A stretch of 64,000 nt of DNA, from assembly GCA_002709565.1 (NCBI GenBank), contig PAPY01000007.1, positions 124,001 to 188,000 of the forward strand. The letters are read 5' to 3'. The notes below the pieces were generated by a model. The model was not told the origin of the DNA, did not search any database, and worked only from the letters and a program-made list of their open reading frames with translations. Positions 63,786-64,000 of this stretch are shown one piece after another. Positions within the stretch are counted from its first letter, which is position 1. Every line of letters starts with the position of its first letter. A program made the translations under genes and the position numbers. The stretch is from Legionellales bacterium (GTDB lineage Bacteria; Pseudomonadota; Gammaproteobacteria; UBA1113).

Positions 63786-64000
63786 TAATATTGTCACCGC
63801 AATCCCGTTGTAATAGCGCTGTGATATGCTCAGGACTGCGAGGCTCACTGATATAAAACCCTTGTGCCTGGGGGCAGTTTGCCGCCACAAGAAAGTCATA
63901 TTGCGCTTGAGTTTCGACCCCTTCAGCAATAACTTCTACATTCAAGCCTTTACCAAGAGCAATGATGGATTTTACAATCTCTGCATCACTAGGCTCATCG
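63769..64000 (-). CDS. EAL-domain (cyclic-di-GMP phosphodiesterase-type) protein, C-terminal end only
   Basis: The frame runs off the right edge. The last 76 residues carry the EAL-domain ending: IVKSIIALGKGLNVEVIAEGVE, then CPQAQGFYISEP. EVIAEGVET and the QG-type loop are typical. The EAL catalytic motif itself would lie outside, so activity cannot be judged. Confidence 0.88.
   Translation of the reverse strand, partial: DEPSDAEIVKSIIALGKGLNVEVIAEGVETQAQYDFLVAANCPQAQGFYISEPRSPEHITALLQRDCGDNIIPAKF

Overview
The window looks like a chromosomal segment of a gammaproteobacterium. Core genes and pairings typical of that class are present: gpmI-envC-ctpA, rhodanese-grxC-secB-gpsA, asmA-mutY-yggX, glnA with the adenylylation-site motif, typA, hemW, ttcA and zntB. 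Several large proteins of unknown family with C-terminal membrane segments, small secreted proteins and eukaryote-like folds (kinase-like, histidine phosphatase, TPR-glycosyltransferase) suggest a host-associated lineage, perhaps Legionellales-like. That placement is inference; no ribosomal RNA gene or secretion-system core is visible here. No transposase, integrase or CRISPR array was found.

Layout. 0-8.8 kb: core genes (TauE-like permease cut by the left edge, lgt, thyA, then on the minus strand gpmI-envC-ctpA, then rhodanese-grxC-secB-gpsA). 8.8-18 kb: mixed core and lineage-specific genes (a MobH/TraI_2-like protein whose metal site looks degraded, trmL, mlaA, a proline-iminopeptidase homologue without its nucleophile serine, typA, a multi-pass membrane protein). 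18-28.5 kb: a PP-loop/TusA sulfur-relay pair, glnA, a sodium symporter, an AAA ATPase under an unusual operator array, xthA, rpmE, an MFS carrier, an orphan PAAR-like protein and ttcA. 28.6-43.6 kb: an accessory block between ttcA and tRNA-Phe. It holds a TPR-glycosyltransferase, two divergent secreted proteins, a histidine phosphatase, a tandem kinase-like membrane protein, an ATPase-DUF234 gene flanked by identical 49-bp palindromes, a class A beta-lactamase with a LuxR-type regulator, a RelE/HTH toxin-antitoxin pair, a glyoxalase-type gene split around an effector-like gene, and hepT-mntA. 43.6-64 kb: mostly core again (yggX, mutY, asmA, OPT carrier, trmB, SLC13 carrier, three unknown genes, hemW, cysQ, mdh, a rimK-deacylase-rimB cluster, a large MscS-type channel, zntB, a ZIP carrier) and the C-terminal end of an EAL-domain gene cut by the right edge.

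The most unusual signals are: (1) five 14-bp palindromic boxes spaced 15/24/24/15 bp around a good promoter in front of an AAA ATPase that itself ends in a probable winged helix; (2) an ATPase-nuclease gene framed by identical perfect hairpins; (3) a VOC/glyoxalase gene whose two halves lie 1.8 kb apart with a 542-residue gene between them; (4) a protein with two successive degenerate kinase C-lobe signatures; and (5) two homologues of known enzymes (proline iminopeptidase, MobH relaxase) that have lost catalytic residues.
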